Positions 44,476 to 57,070 of a stretch of DNA of 64,000 nt are shown piece after piece. Origin of the DNA: Euptelea pleiosperma. Taxonomy: Eukaryota; Streptophyta; Magnoliopsida; Ranunculales; Eupteleaceae. Where the stretch lies: assembly GCA_035048495.1 (NCBI GenBank), contig CM068546.1:13832435-13896434 (forward strand), read 5' to 3'. Numbering within the stretch: position 1 is the stretch's first letter; each line of letters starts with the position of its first letter. The notes beneath the pieces were generated by a model, which was given only the letters and a program-made list of their open reading frames with translations, had not been told where the DNA came from and did not search any database. A program made the translations under genes and the position numbers.

Positions 44476-47374
44476 ACTAAAGGGTTATTTTTGACACTTT
44501 AAAAGTTTTATGACAGGTTTATTGGGGATTTATAATTTATCTTTAGTGAATATATGGTACTTAAGTTTGAATTTCAACATGTGATAAATAAAAATGTTGG
44601 GCGCATAAGTCAAAATCCAAAAGCACTTTCAAAACTCATCATTGATCTACAAAAATAGATGTTTTGACCCATTTAAAATCATAAAAACCTACAAAATAAG
44701 CCAAAAAATAATTTTTGACTTATTATCCACAATGCCAAACGTAAACGAAGAGGTAAATACAATGTTGAACATCTATGTAGATCTATCACCAACAATATCA
44801 AGACATGCGATGAACACAAATGGATAAGGAATTCGAACCTTCCATACAATATAAATCATACAAAAAATAATAAGATTTTCGATAATGTCAGGTCTAGCTA
44901 GATTAAGTTATCGGGTCTAATGAATTTGGTCCCGTATGGGAATCACAATCCAAGAAGCTATCATGTCAATTTTTGTAGTACCCTGAAAACTCACAAATCG
45001 AAAACCAAATCACAATCTAGTATTTGAAAAGATGGCGGCGAGTGTATTAGCAGTCTAGTGTTTCAGTTTTTAATAACTTTAGTAATGCTGAGATGTTGCT
45101 AGGGTTTTATTGTGATAAACGGATAAACCCTAGGATGCTATTGGACTTCCTAGAGATTTTCGGATGATTATCAGACTTTCTACAAGTTTACAATTCATTC
45201 CAATTTGAAACTCGAATTTATTTCGATCTCTCTTTATTCTTAGATTGCTCAACAATCTTGTGAATTGGAGTGGAAATGGTCTTAAGACACCCCTTTAAAG
45301 TGATTTATTAGCCTTGACTTGTCATTTCTAATATATAAAATTCAAAACCGTGTGATCTTGATATCTAGTATAAACTAAAATGAGAGTGTGTCTGATAGCA
45401 TATTGCAAAATCCATCAGGGTTTTAGCCAAACGAACTATGCCATTAGCTTTATCACGTCGAATTAACGTAAGATAGGTATATACAATACCTATTAGGATT
45501 TTCAATGGAGTTCTACAACATTGTTTGGAAATTCAAGAAATTATGGTCAGTTTTAAAAAAGTTAATCAATGCGTAGATTTTCTTAAGTTCTGTATCAACA
45601 AATGAATCCTGAAAACGATAATACCTTGGATTCATCAATCTAAATATCTCAGTCGAATCTGATTGACCATTCTAGGTGCATGTGACACAAACCATACTTT
45701 CTTGTATTATGGTATATGATTGTATATTCGTATGTGAGTTGTCATTAAAACTTGTTTGGAATTTTGTTGATTTGACATCATCACGAGCTCCATCTTATTA
45801 AATTTCCCTAAGAGACCCAGTGTCCAATGTATCACACAAACAAGAGACCCAAACCGTATACTTTCTATATTTGGAATGGGAGTGCGTTAGTTAAGTTTGA
45901 CTGACTCTATGTATAAACGGGTCAATCTAACAAAACTATTGAGTTTGTCCTGTTGAATTACCTTAGAGGACTCAGTCTCTTAATCATCACGTGTGTCAAG
46001 GGTGTCCATCATACAATGCATGTATACCGAACTCAAATAATATGCAGAATATGGTGTAGGTAGTATACACTATAGTATACATTTTATTTTTAATAAAAGT
46101 AACAAATAAGGAATCAGGTGTATAAAAAATGGTGTACATGAGATATACCATATAAAAACCAAAAGTTAACTTTGAAATAAAATTGGTGAAGTTTATAAAT
46201 TATATTTAATATCTAATTATAAACAACCTAATTAATTATAAATAATATAATTTATTCTCTCTGGCCCCAAAATTCAATTTGGGCCCATTAAAGGCAATTA
46301 GTAGTTTATTAGCCATTAAATTAACATAATTCCATCATGTAAATATTATAATATAAAATCACCAAACAAGTCATAATAAAAGTAATCAAACCATTATCTA
46401 TGAAGGAAAATAGACAAGTTCTCAAGAAAAGGCCACAACAAGCCCAAAAACTAAGTAAAAACAAGTAGTCCAACAAGTGAAGTGTTCAAAGAACTAAAAC
46501 TCCTCCAATGCCTTCAAAGGCTTACCATGATCACCATCCTCATGCTCCTCGCTATCGGGTACATACCTCCCACGAAGCGTCATCCATCGGATCATAACTC
46601 TAGCCACATGTGTGGTGTCATAAAACACAATGAGTCCAATGGACTCAACAGTGTAACGGGTAACCCCACGACACTCTCAATCCACATAAAATTATGTTAA
46701 ACAAGATCATGGGAAACAAGTACGGAATAATGCATATGATATACTCAATCACTAATGGCTCTCCATTTCCTTTCCTCATTTGGAGTAGCCTCATGGCTCA
46801 TCTACAGGATTGTTTGGAGTCTTACACCCTATTGTTTTCTATCCCCCTTGCTTAACATAAATATAAACCCTTCCTCTCACGAGAACCCCAAATGCTCATA
46901 AACACATATATACAAGACAAAAGATCAAGACAACCATAACAAGAGAAGGTCCAAGGCCAAAACTTGTTCACTTAGTGGTGTTCTTATGGCCGATCCATTA
47001 ATGAGAACTAATCATGGCTTTTATTAGTGTACGGTCATGTTTTCACCCCATACACCTCTTTTCCAATTCCAAAAATAATACACAATAAATGGGTAACAAG
47101 GAGAGATAATCATAATACCAAGATGATGGAATATAAAGACATATGTAAGCATATCAAAGCAAAAATCTAGCAACTTAATTGTTAACCACAAATATGCATG
47201 TTTAAACATAACAAAACATGTAAACAGAGATATACAAAGTAGGGGTTACCTACCTCTTAAACAAACAAGAAAACCTTGTTGAAGAAGCTTGAAACGAAGA
47301 TAGAAGAAGAGCTCCACGTTTTCTCATTTTCGATGTTGTTGAATCCAAACTATGTTAGAGAGATTGAAAGGAGG
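44476..47374. other. AT-rich DNA, possible Gypsy LTR remnants
   Basis: No gene is recognised. TGTAGTACCCTGAAAAC at 44979 looks like the start of a Gypsy LTR. Sequence at 46450-47370, which resumes at 49668-49900, has LTR-like features. No protein domain. Confidence 0.35.
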
Positions 47375-49667
47375 TGTCACGCCCCGAATTCGGGCACCCA
47401 AATCGAACCCAAATGCCTATTGATCAGCCCATTTACCCAAGATCCAGGGTGTAATAAAAATAAAATGTTAAATAAAAATAAAATAAAACACCAAGAATCA
47501 CCGTCGTAATTGATGAATAACAGCTCAACTTTAGTAGTCAAATAATGCGGAAGCGTAAACAAGTTATTACAGTAAAATAACAAAAGTCAAAATCAAAGTC
47601 AAACTTTTAAATTTTTATCAAAATCACTAATTAGGGTCTCTATAATTACCTAGAATATATATCAAATATCTTTTCTGAAAGCACTTGAGCCAAAACACTC
47701 ATTTAATGAAGTTTTAAAATTTAATTTTCGTGGTTCAAAGAAAAACGATCAACTTTTTATCAAAATTCAAAGTATGTCAAAAAATTATTTTCTTCAAGGG
47801 ATTTTATTCTAATATTCATAAGAAACAACTTTAACAAATGCATATTGGCCAAAAATGACGTTTTATAATTCTTTTAGTAGTTTTACAATTGTTTGTAGTT
47901 TTATAAAAGTGACCGGCAAAACTCAGTCGATTAATTTTTTTCTAACTTAATCGTCTGATTCGAGGGTCAATTTAAAACGGAATCCAACAAGTGATATATG
48001 CATTTAATAGTGCTCAAAATATAAATTAAAATATTTTAATCAATCCCAACATGAACAAATTATCTTTGAACATCTATAAACCTTAAGAAAAAATAAAATA
48101 AAATAATCTTAATCCTCAAACTCTGTCTCGTCCATAATGTATTTTCCGTCAATGGTTCATCTTCATCTTCTTTTATGAAATCTGAAATTTTGTTCGGTAT
48201 AACTGTGAGCTTTGGCCCAGTACATTCCACAGGATAATCACATGTTTATAATTCATTTAATTTAAACACATGCATAGATTAGGAGCACATGGAATACATG
48301 ATCAAATATATAAAAATATGATGAAGATGATGATGATGATCTAATTGAATGAACCCAAAAAATTTATTTCACACATTCTATTTTTTTTCACAAGTCCAAC
48401 CCGTAGGTTCTCCTACAGGGGTTTGGGGTCTTTCACCCTAGGGCACCGAGCCCTTGTTAATTCTTTAGGGTTCCTCTAGGCCGCAGAGCCTATGCACTCT
48501 CGTCTAATACCATACTTCCGGGCCGTAGAGCCTATGCGCACTCCCATCTAATACCCAACCCAAATGAGAATGTCTCATTATGATGATGAATAATATAATC
48601 ATTTAGCAAGATAATCAAAAACACAAGCCACGAAGATCTAAACTCGTAAAATCATACAACAAGAATTTAAAATAAATGAATCACAAACTAGAAGAGAATA
48701 TCGGTACCTATCTAGTTCTAGAACTTAGAACTAGAACCTCCACCACTAAGAACAAAAGAACTCTAGAGAGTTTAGAGACCGAGAGAGAGGTCAAGAGAAT
48801 TGGTGAATTGATATGAGGGCGAGGGTCCTATTTATAATAGTTCATTAGAAAAAACTTCCAAATATAAGCTTTATTGGTTTTAGCAAGTATATTTAAAACT
48901 TTCTATTTTTTTAAAAAGATTCTTTAAAGAGACTTTATTTTAATTAATTTTCGTAACATTAAAAGGGGTGGTTTTTATAACCCATTAAATGACTTATTTT
49001 AATATGGGTATGGGCTAGAAATGGGCCTAAGGCCTATGGGTATCAAGTAGGCTTTAAATAAGATTATTTTTTAGCCTAAAAGATCTCTAAATTGGCCCGA
49101 AAGGCCTGCTCCAATAAGTAAACTCAATCAACATGCAAACAACAAATAATAACAAAACTTATCAACGATTACTCATTAAATTTATAAAAGACAATAAAAA
49201 TTATTTAAAATATTTTTAATTTAAAGTTCTTTTTTAAAATATTATATTTTTTTTTTGGTAAAATATCAAAATGTGATTAGAATCTCAAATGCTCAAATAG
49301 TGATAACGTGTTGATTAAAAATGCCAAGGTGGCATTCATTATTTAAAAATAATATTATTTTTTAAAATAATTCGTCATTTTAAATTATGATCTTATTTAA
49401 TTAAGTTGGATATCTAGTACACAGAATGTCCCTACATTACCACAGTATAAGTACACATGTATGAAAATTGATTCCAGTGTCATTAAAATAAAATTATCTA
49501 TGTGTCATGATATAAAAATTCTGACTAAGTTCTCGAATTTATTTCTACGTGACATTATAGCATGTTGTAGATAAAGAATAAGGTTCAAAAAATTTCAGGA
49601 TGTCAATTTTTATAATTTTATAGTTAATTTACACTAATACCCCTGAATAAAAGTTCAGGGTATTACA
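47375..49667 (+). repeat. Gypsy-type solo LTR (TGTCACGCCCC...GGGTATTACA)
   Basis: Begins TGTCACGCCCCGAATTCGGG and ends TTCAGGGTATTACA, borders common in plant Gypsy LTRs. Length 2293 bp. Contains a block with GCCGCAGAGCCTATGCAC and its repeat GCCGTAGAGCCTATGCGC near 48480-48540. Flanking 5-mers GGAGG and AGGGG do not give a clean duplication. No primer site or coding sequence follows. Confidence 0.7.
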
Positions 49668-49948
49668 AGGGGGTTTGAGTCCTAGGTTTTGATCTAGATT
49701 TGGTGTTGGGATGGATGTGTTCTAGGTTTAGAGAGAGTTGAGACAACATAGTTTTAATGGAGGTTTTAGAGAGCTCTCTGAAGACTGGCACGTTTTTCCC
49801 TTTAGAGTGCTCTCTTGCCTCCCTCGTATCTTATGTAGCGATGGGAGGTAAAATGAAAGAACTCTAGAGGGTTAGGGCAACCCTTCCACTTTCTAAAATT
49901 ATCTCGTGTCTACACTAGTTGATTAATTCATAAAGTGAGTTAACTTTA

Positions 49949-51669
49949 GGGCCTGTTTGGATAGCCAAAAAACATGGCCAGTGGAGATCAGTCCAGGTCT
50001 GGTCATTGTTTTAAGTGTTTGGTAACCACATGGGACCCACTTTTAGGGCTATTCTTTTGCTGATTTTCTCCAAAAAATGAGACCAACATTGTAACTTATA
50101 AAAGTCCTTGCAACTTCGAACTAGTTCTCTTAAAGGCTGAAAAGTCAGGCAAGACTCGACTTTTTCTCCCCTCTTCAAACCAAACTTCACCCTTCTCTCT
50201 TTCTATCTCCGTCTCTAGTCTCTGCAACGAAGACGATTCGACCTGCAACGAAGATGAGATGTTGACGGAGAAGGTTCTGGAGGCCAAATGGATAATTTTG
50301 GAACTTCGAATCCCTCCATCCTCCTACTCCACTCACACCAATCATAGTGAGCGCGATCTCTTCACCTTCAATTACGATATTCTAAAAAAGGATGGTGTTG
50401 CCATCGAAGAGGAAGAAGGAAACAAGAATCTGACTCCATAATAGTTGGGTTTCACTACTGGATAGCTATTTCCGGTGAGTGAAGGAGGTGGAGAGGCTGT
50501 TGATGTTGGGGGGGTTCCATTCGGCTTCTTAAACGTGGTGGCATTGGGTGGATATCTTGTTCTGCCAACCCGACGCAGCTCAGCTGAAGGTGAAGGTCTT
50601 ACAGCCGCAACAGCCGCATCAATTGAAGAAGAATCGAAGGGGGCCGATGCCTAGAAGCTTTGATCATTATCGCGGAGTCGCATTTTATCGGTGAACAAGG
50701 AGATGGGAATCACATATAAGTTGAATTTATTCTTATAATTTTTAATGGGCGTCTTTGTGTTTTTTTTTCTTTTTTATATGATTTGATCGAATTTTTGGGT
50801 TGATGAGCAGGGATTTTGGGAAACAAGTGTCTTGGACTCTTGATTAAGGAGCTAATCTTTCTATTTTGATTAGAATTTTCTTACCTAATTTTTTTCATAT
50901 TTTTCTATATATATATTTTTTTGAATTTGGGCGTTAGATTTGTTGGGTGGATTTGACATTGCTCATACTGCGGCTAGGTAAGAATCAAAATTAGTGAAAA
51001 CTGAGTAATATTGAGTTGTTTGTTTGGGGTGAACTTTCTTTCATATGAGTTTTATGATTGAAGGGCATTCAATTGAGCTACAATTAAGTTCCGGGGAGTT
51101 GAAGCGGACATTAAATTTTAGCGACTATGATGAAGATCTGAAACAGGTAGGGTTGTGTAGATGTTTTTGATCAAGTTATGTTTATGTTGTTTTTAATGGG
51201 ATTTTGGATTGGGAATTGATAATCGTTCCATTCTCAAATGAGGAACCTGACCAAGGAAGAATTTGTGCACATCCTTCTGTTGACAGAGCACTGGATTCTC
51301 AAGGGGGAGCTCAAAAATACATAGGCGTTACACTGCACAAATGTGGTCGATGGGAAACTCGCATGGGACGGTTTGTCGACAAGAGAATACGGAGAAGAGG
51401 GAAGAAGGGGAGCAAGGAACAGTAAGGACTAGAAGACGTGTGAAGCTAGTGCATTCCCCCTTCTTTTCTCTCTTGTTGAAACAACATGTAATATGCATAA
51501 ATGTCAACCAAACACCTTAAAAATTAGAACCAGAATATAAGAAAATATTAACCAAACAACGTGGAAATCAGAACCAGTTCAATATTAACATTTACCCAGT
51601 TAAGGATTAGCCCTGAACAAAACTAAGGCTGGACTAGAACTTGAAAACACGACGTTCCCAAACAAGCCC
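49949..51669. mobile_element. PIF/Harbinger-type element carrying an AP2 gene fragment
   Basis: Ends GGGCCTGTTTGG and, inverted, GGGCTTGTTTGG are flanked by TTA (49946-49948 and 51670-51672). These termini and the 3-bp TTA duplication are diagnostic of PIF/Harbinger. Length 1721 bp. No transposase. Most of the interior is a euAP2-like gene fragment with introns, so the element acquired genomic DNA rather than a cDNA. Confidence 0.87.
50259..51376 (+). pseudogene. euAP2 (APETALA2/TOE-like) gene fragment, multi-exon, broken
   Basis: Exon 1 (to about 50718) encodes YSTHTNHSERDLFTFNYDILK and, after stops and a shift, LFPVSEGGGEA. It continues with HWVDILFCQPD (50542 on), KKNRRGPMPRS and YRGVAFYR, then a TGA where Arg is expected (50692-50694), then RRWESHI. 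This matches the linker and start of AP2 domain 1 in euAP2 proteins. A small exon at 50943-50977 gives LGGFDIAHTAAR with a GTAAG donor. An exon at 51064-51146 gives AFN-stop-ATIKFRGVEADI, a frameshift, then NFSDYDEDLKQ, followed by a GT donor. The last exon from 51238 gives [13 protein letters not shown] and, shifted, [17 protein letters not shown], the start of AP2 domain 2. The intron positions fit those of AP2 genes. Such proteins are DNA-binding regulators of flowering. The fragment lacks the miR172 site and the rest of domain 2. Confidence 0.87.
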
Positions 51670-51778
51670 TTAATTTCTAAGTTTTTAAAGTGAGAAAAAA
51701 AAGTTTCATTAAATTTAAAATCTCTACACCACTTACTAAATTAATAAAAACAAGAATTAATAAATTTATTAATTAATG

Positions 51779-53223
51779 ATGAGTCATCACTTTTGCATGT
51801 TGACCAAGTCAATCCCCTATGAGTCAGCTTTGACAAAAACGTTTCCCCCTGTGAGTGATGAGGTGGCACACTTTAAATATCTCAAATATGCCCTTAAATC
51901 TTGAAATCTCTCAAAAGTGCCTCAGATGATGTCAGATTCACTCCAAATTATGTAGGTAGGTCTCACACCCTTAGTTAAACATTATAATAAAGTTAAAATT
52001 ATTTATTTACAGCTTATATAAGTCTCAAAATATAAAGTTTCCAATTCAACTCAAGCAGTGCCCAAATGATCCTGGATTGATCCCAAATTCGAGATATTGG
52101 TTTCCAACCCTAAGATAAGGTATGTAAGTTATTTTTGGAAAATTTCTAGGTTTCGGGGTCAAAATATAATTTTATTATCTTATTAGATCTAATATTTATT
52201 TTTAGCATGAAATTGGCCCTTAAGAGTGACTTCCAAATATAGTAAGTTTTTCAAAGTTGTTAGAATTCTACCAAACTTCACATCTGACCTAAGATAGGAT
52301 ATCTAAGAATGAATATAAGTTCAAAAGCTTAAAATTATCCTTTGAGGGTCAAATTACCATAATACCCATAACTGAAAGTCTAGGGTATTTCATTGTGTGT
52401 ATTTTATTCAGCCAAATGGATGTTATTTATAGAAAAGTATACCCTTCGGTCGAACAAGTGATGGGGTTCATAGGAACATAATTTTTGGATTTGAGTTTAA
52501 ACTTGTCTTCGTCGTTCCAATCAATTGGGCTGAGTATCTAATCGATTGGACTGAGGTGCTCAAGTCTAATTGATTGTACTTCTCTAGAAGTTTTTTCTTC
52601 ATGAGTCCAATCGATTCCAACACAGTGGCCAAATATTGGACTGTCCTGGAAGTTGTCCCTTATGTCCAATCAATTGTACCACAAGGTCCAATCAATTGGA
52701 CTTCCCCTTGGTTCATTTTTTAATATGCATTTTTAGCCTAAACTCAAGTCTTGTCCTATGACATATTTTTTAGCCTAGAGATTAAGTCAATCTATTTCTC
52801 CTAAGGCCACTAAGTCATTTTACCTTCCTAACGAGTTGCATGATCTTTAATTGACAAATAGCAGTTCCTCAGAAGAATCAATCTTCAATCTTTCGAGTCT
52901 TCAGTCTTCGAACAGTCAATGAGTGATGCATACTACGACATCCTGAAGGTCTCACTTAACTCGCAGGTTCGGTTACAATGTGTTTCATGTCATACGGAAT
53001 TATGCCAAATAGAATATAAAAATATTCCTCACAAGATCGACCCTCATGCGATTAAACCAATCCAACTTTGTCGTAGCATTGAACCTAATCCATTGACAGC
53101 ATTGTAATCATAGTTAGCAAATTGTGAAGAATGTTGAAAGATCGATAAATAAGGACTCTGGGTTTAATATTTTGTTAATCTAAAACCACATACTTAAAAA
53201 ATATATACATATGTGTGCATGCA
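51779..53223. repeat. Segmental duplicate 1 (partner at 57.06-59.11 kb)
   Basis: From GAGTCATCACTT to ATATGTGTGCAT it parallels the interior of the Mutator-like element, with scattered mismatches. It contains the 3' part of a Gypsy LTR (to about 52390) and a reversed piece of the CCAATCGATTGG LTR (about 52500-53031). It preserves the empty site TATG-TAA-GTTATT (52121-52131) for the Harbinger MITE in the partner. Confidence 0.82.
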
Positions 53224-53793
53224 CACATGATATAATATAAAATGGATAGTACCGAAACTAAATGATGCTTCCGTTAAACCTAATAAAGTAAGCAACACTC
53301 GAAGTTTTCAAAACATATTTCTCATCTACCAAAGTTTCTAGGAAACATAAATTTTTTCTAACATTGTTTTTATAAACACAACATAAGTAACACATATATA
53401 TTATAAATACAAATATTCTTTTAATTTTTAAGAACACAATTTTTTACTTATGAGATTTTTTGAAAATTCTAAAACACCATGGTTTTAAAATAAATTTCTT
53501 CAGAAAACGATGGTTTTTTCCTCCAAAAAGGCTTTTTTAAAGGAGAATTTACTAACTATGATTGTTTATAGGGAAATATCTCAAACTATTAATAAAATCG
53601 TCGTTTATAATCCGAATGTCAATAACTTTATTGAAATATGAACAAAAGAAATGATTTCGAGTTTGCCCTTAATTGTTTTAGCAAAACTCGAAAATGCCAT
53701 TCAAAAGGCACTGACGAACTTGCAACAACCGTACGCACAAATCCTTTCCAATAAAGCTTGATTTTGAAGACTTTAAAGAAATTATCAGTTCTT
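53224..53793. other. AT-rich DNA, no gene seen
   Basis: No recognisable coding sequence or repeat borders. Confidence 0.4.
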
Positions 53794-54383
53794 AGTAAAA
53801 CTTATATGACCGCCCTAAATGACCACCCACAATACGAGCCACGTGGCACACTCTTAGAGGATGCTGACTGTATGGATGTTTGGTCAATCCTTAGGTGGAT
53901 CTACAAACCAAAAATCAACCCGATCAATGATTTCTAAGAGTTGGATTGAAGTCATTTTCATGGGTTGATTTTAACGGAAGGAATTTGAGCATTATTGACC
54001 ACTATTTGGGTACAAAGATCCAAAAGGTTTTAAATCACTAATCAGTTTGATTTTTGGTTTGTAGGCCCATATAGGGATTGGCCAAACATCCATACGGTCA
54101 ACGTCCTCTAAAAGTATGCCACGTGGCTAATATTGTGGGCGGTCATTTAGGATGATCATCTAGGCGATCATATAAGTTCTACTCTTTCTTTTCTTTTTTT
54201 CAAAACTCTCTTTTCTCTTCTTCATTTTTCTTCTTTCATTTGAAAATTCATATTTTTTTCTCCATTTTTGTAGAGATCGTATTAGTTTATTTTTAAATAG
54301 AAAGTCATCACATATCATATGTTTTGTACATTCTTGTGCATATTAAACTGAGAATAATGATGTGTAACAAATATATGATAATG

Positions 54384-54598
54384 AAGGAAAAATTAGTGAC
54401 AAGGAAGAGAAAACTGATGACAAGGAAGAGCAAATCAATGACAAAGAAGGACAAACCGGTGACAAGTAAAGCCAAACCAATGACAAAAAGGATAAATCGA
54501 TGACAAGTAAGAAAAAAAATGATAAAGAAAGATAAACCGATGACAGTGAAGGAAAAATCGATGACAAGGAAGAGCAAACCGATGACAAGGAATGACAT
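54384..54598 (+). repeat. 21-bp tandem repeat, about ten copies
   Basis: Unit close to TGACAAGGAAGAGCAAACCGA, with substitutions and one or two short units. The apparent Lys-rich or hydrophobic frames are translations of the repeat. Confidence 0.88.
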
Positions 54599-54599
54599 C

Positions 54600-54945
54600 T
54601 TTTCCTTGTTTTCTCTTTATTCTCCCTTATCACCGATTTACTTTCTTTGTCATCGGGTTTGTCTTTCATTTCATATCTTTTCTCTTATTTGTCATCGGTT
54701 TGGTATTTTTTGTCATTGGGTTTGTCTTACTTGTCATTAATTTGCCCTTCTTTGTCATCGATTTGCTCTTCATTGTCATCAGTTTTCTCTTCCTTGTCAT
54801 CAATATTTCCTTCATTGTCATCAATTTATCTTTCATTGTCATCTATTTTCTTTTATTTCTCATTGATTTCCTTTCATTGTCATTGGTTTGCCCTTCTTTG
54901 TCAACGATTTTTCTTTCATTGTCATATATTTATTACACATCGTTT
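54600..54945 (-). repeat. 21-bp tandem repeat, opposite array
   Basis: Units such as TTTGTCATCGATTTGCTCTTC are the reverse complement of the left array. About sixteen imperfect copies, longer than the left array. Confidence 0.85.
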
Positions 54946-55753
54946 GATTTCAATTTAATATGCACAAGAATATATAAAACAGATGAGCAAGAAGAATGTG
55001 AATGTGAAGTCATCATATAAGTTCCTATCTTATATGATGACTTCCTATTTAAAAATAAACTAGTACGATCTCTGCAAAATCAGAGAAAAAGAAAATGAAT
55101 TTGCAAATGAAAGAAGAAAAATGAAGAATAAAGTTATTTTTATAAGAAAAAGAGAAAATAGAAATGAAGAACGTTGATTTATAGATGAAAAAAAAAACGA
55201 AGAAGAAAATAATTTTTGTGAGAAGAAGAGATGGAGAGAAGAAGAACGTGGATTTGCAAATGAAAGAAGAAAAATGAAGAATAAAGCAACTTTCATGAGA
55301 AGATGGAGAAGAAGAACTGTAAAATTACAGATGAAATGAGAAAAAATGAAGAAGTGAAGAGAGAATTTTGAAAAAGAGAAGAAAGAGGAGTAAAACTTAG
55401 AGGATTGTCCTAAATGACCGTCCACAATATTAGCCACGTGGCATACTTTTAAAGGACGTTGACTGTATGAATGTTTGACCAATCCCTATATGGGCCTACA
55501 AACCAAAATCAACCTCATTAGTGATTTAAAACGTTTGGATCTTTGTACCCAAATAATGCTCAAATTCTTACCGTTACAATCAACCCATGAAAATGACTTC
55601 AATCCAATGCTTAAAAATCACTAATCACGTTGATTTTTGGCTTGTAAGTCCACCTAGGGATTGACCAAACATCCATATGGTCAACATCCTCTAAGAGTGT
55701 CCACATGGTTCGTATTGTGGGTGGTCATTTAGGGCGGTCATATAAGTTTTACT

Positions 55754-56053
55754 CAACAAAGAGGGTTTTGACAAATACAACTGTCATAAAAAGTAGATTG
55801 ATTTGTTTTGTTGTACCTTTTGCATTGAAAAAGGCAACTTCTTCTTTGTTTTGGGAACAAGGATATTGCTGTCCGAAAATGCGCCTAAATTGTTGTTCTG
55901 GTCATTCAAAAAAGTTATTGTCATTCAGGTTATAAACGGTGATTTTATTAATATTTTTGGATATTTCCCTTGCTTATATCATCTGATTGTCCCAAATGTG
56001 CAAATATTTTGTCACGTGTCAGCTACACGTATAAATTGACACACAAAAAGAAA
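55754..56053. other. Spacer between foldback and Mutator-like elements
   Basis: No domain recognised. Ends with the AAAAAGAAA target duplication. Confidence 0.4.
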
Positions 56054-56099
56054 GGGAATTTTTGACATACCCACCATGTGTTGGTCAAAATTTGACATA

Positions 56100-56122
56100 C
56101 CCCCCCCCCCCCCCCCCCCCCC
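56100..56122 (+). repeat. (C)23 homopolymer in the left TIR
   Basis: Runs of C immediately after TTTGACATA. The matching position in the right TIR reads GGGGGTATGTC, so the run expanded in this arm or is an assembly artefact. Confidence 0.9.
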
Positions 56123-56468
56123 ACAATTTGAAAAAACTATACCCCCCACCATGATTGAGTCACCCATCTATGACTGTGATTGACTCGTCAATACCAACTA
56201 TTTTCTTTTGGAAAGACAAAACAACCCCTTTCTTCAACCTTTGATCACAATGTTTTTGGCCGAAACCATATCCAAATCAAGCTCTAGTTTTTCAGCATTA
56301 ATCTTCCGGCAGCAACATTACTATTTCTCATCTCCACAATCGCAATATATATACGCTCTACCCATTTTGTAAACTCATTCAACTCTACTGTAAACCTTTG
56401 TAATCCAGATCTGTTAAACCTGTTTCTACATATTTATGAACTTTCTTTTCTTGGCCATTAAGTAGCTA

Positions 56469-57070
56469 AACCTTCCATTTTGGATCGTTCAGGTTAAGAT
56501 CCTAGGGTCCTTGTGATTTTGGGGCTATGCCCCATCTCAGCGGTGGCCCATCTGGCTGAGCACTAGTGTATTGTGTATTGGTTTAGGCCCCATGAACCTG
56601 GACTCGCCAAAACTGAACCAATTAGCATATTATAGATTAAAAAACCCCAATCAATATTATAATGGATATAGGTTATCATTAACTAGTATTACATAGAGAA
56701 CTCAACACAAGAAGAGCAGAATGAAGGTTATCCTTGTGATCATAACTAAGACCTTTTTACCATCACATACACCCACGAGAACAAAGAGGCTAGACAACAA
56801 TAGGGGTCCGATTATGCAGGGGTTGTAGTGGACCCCTGTTCTTGTGATGTTTTCACTCCTTAATGAAGAAAACCCAGGAACTATACCAATGCTCCACTAT
56901 GGTCTTTAATGGCAAAAAACAATGGGAATATTCACCTTTTCAAAGATCACTCGGAGTGTGTCAAAAATGGTGAAAAACAATTGGAGGATTTCTACAAATA
57001 AATCATCACTAAGGTTGAAGAAAGGGGTAGTTTGGTCTTTTCAAAATAAATAGTTGGTCTTGACGAGTCA
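56469..57070 (+). repeat. 602-bp direct repeat, copy 1, in the MULE
   Basis: From CCTTCCATTTTGGATCGTTC to GACGAGTCA, matched by 59152-59753 with few mismatches. It holds GACCCCTGTTCTTGTGATG and the inner edge of the right TIR. Confidence 0.85.

Larger units (their letters stand above)
53794..55753. mobile_element. Giant foldback element with inverted tandem-repeat arms
   Basis: Outer ends AGTAAAACTTATATGACCGC and its reverse complement (55734-55753) bound 1.96 kb. The left MITE-like block (53794-54186) and right block (55390-55753) are inverted copies of each other, and each is itself a foldback. Inside them GAGATCGTA(T/C)TAGTTTATTT and its inverse (54270-54300 and 55040-55072) continue the symmetry. 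The centre (about 54600) joins two opposed arrays of a 21-bp repeat. This architecture, long inverted arms made of tandem repeats, is that of foldback transposons. No transposase and no clear target duplication. Confidence 0.77.

Noticed and set aside
46482..46700. 72-codon plus-strand frame
   Set aside because: No motif recognised and the surrounding DNA looks like an old Gypsy LTR.
49661..49673. A 5-bp target duplication for the 47375-49667 LTR
   Set aside because: GGAGG versus AGGGG is not convincing, so the borders rest on the TGTCACGCCCC and GGGTATTACA ends only.
54308..55020. Frames that look like multi-pass membrane proteins
   Set aside because: They are the 21-bp tandem repeat read in different frames. 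The hydrophobic periodicity is the 7-residue repeat.
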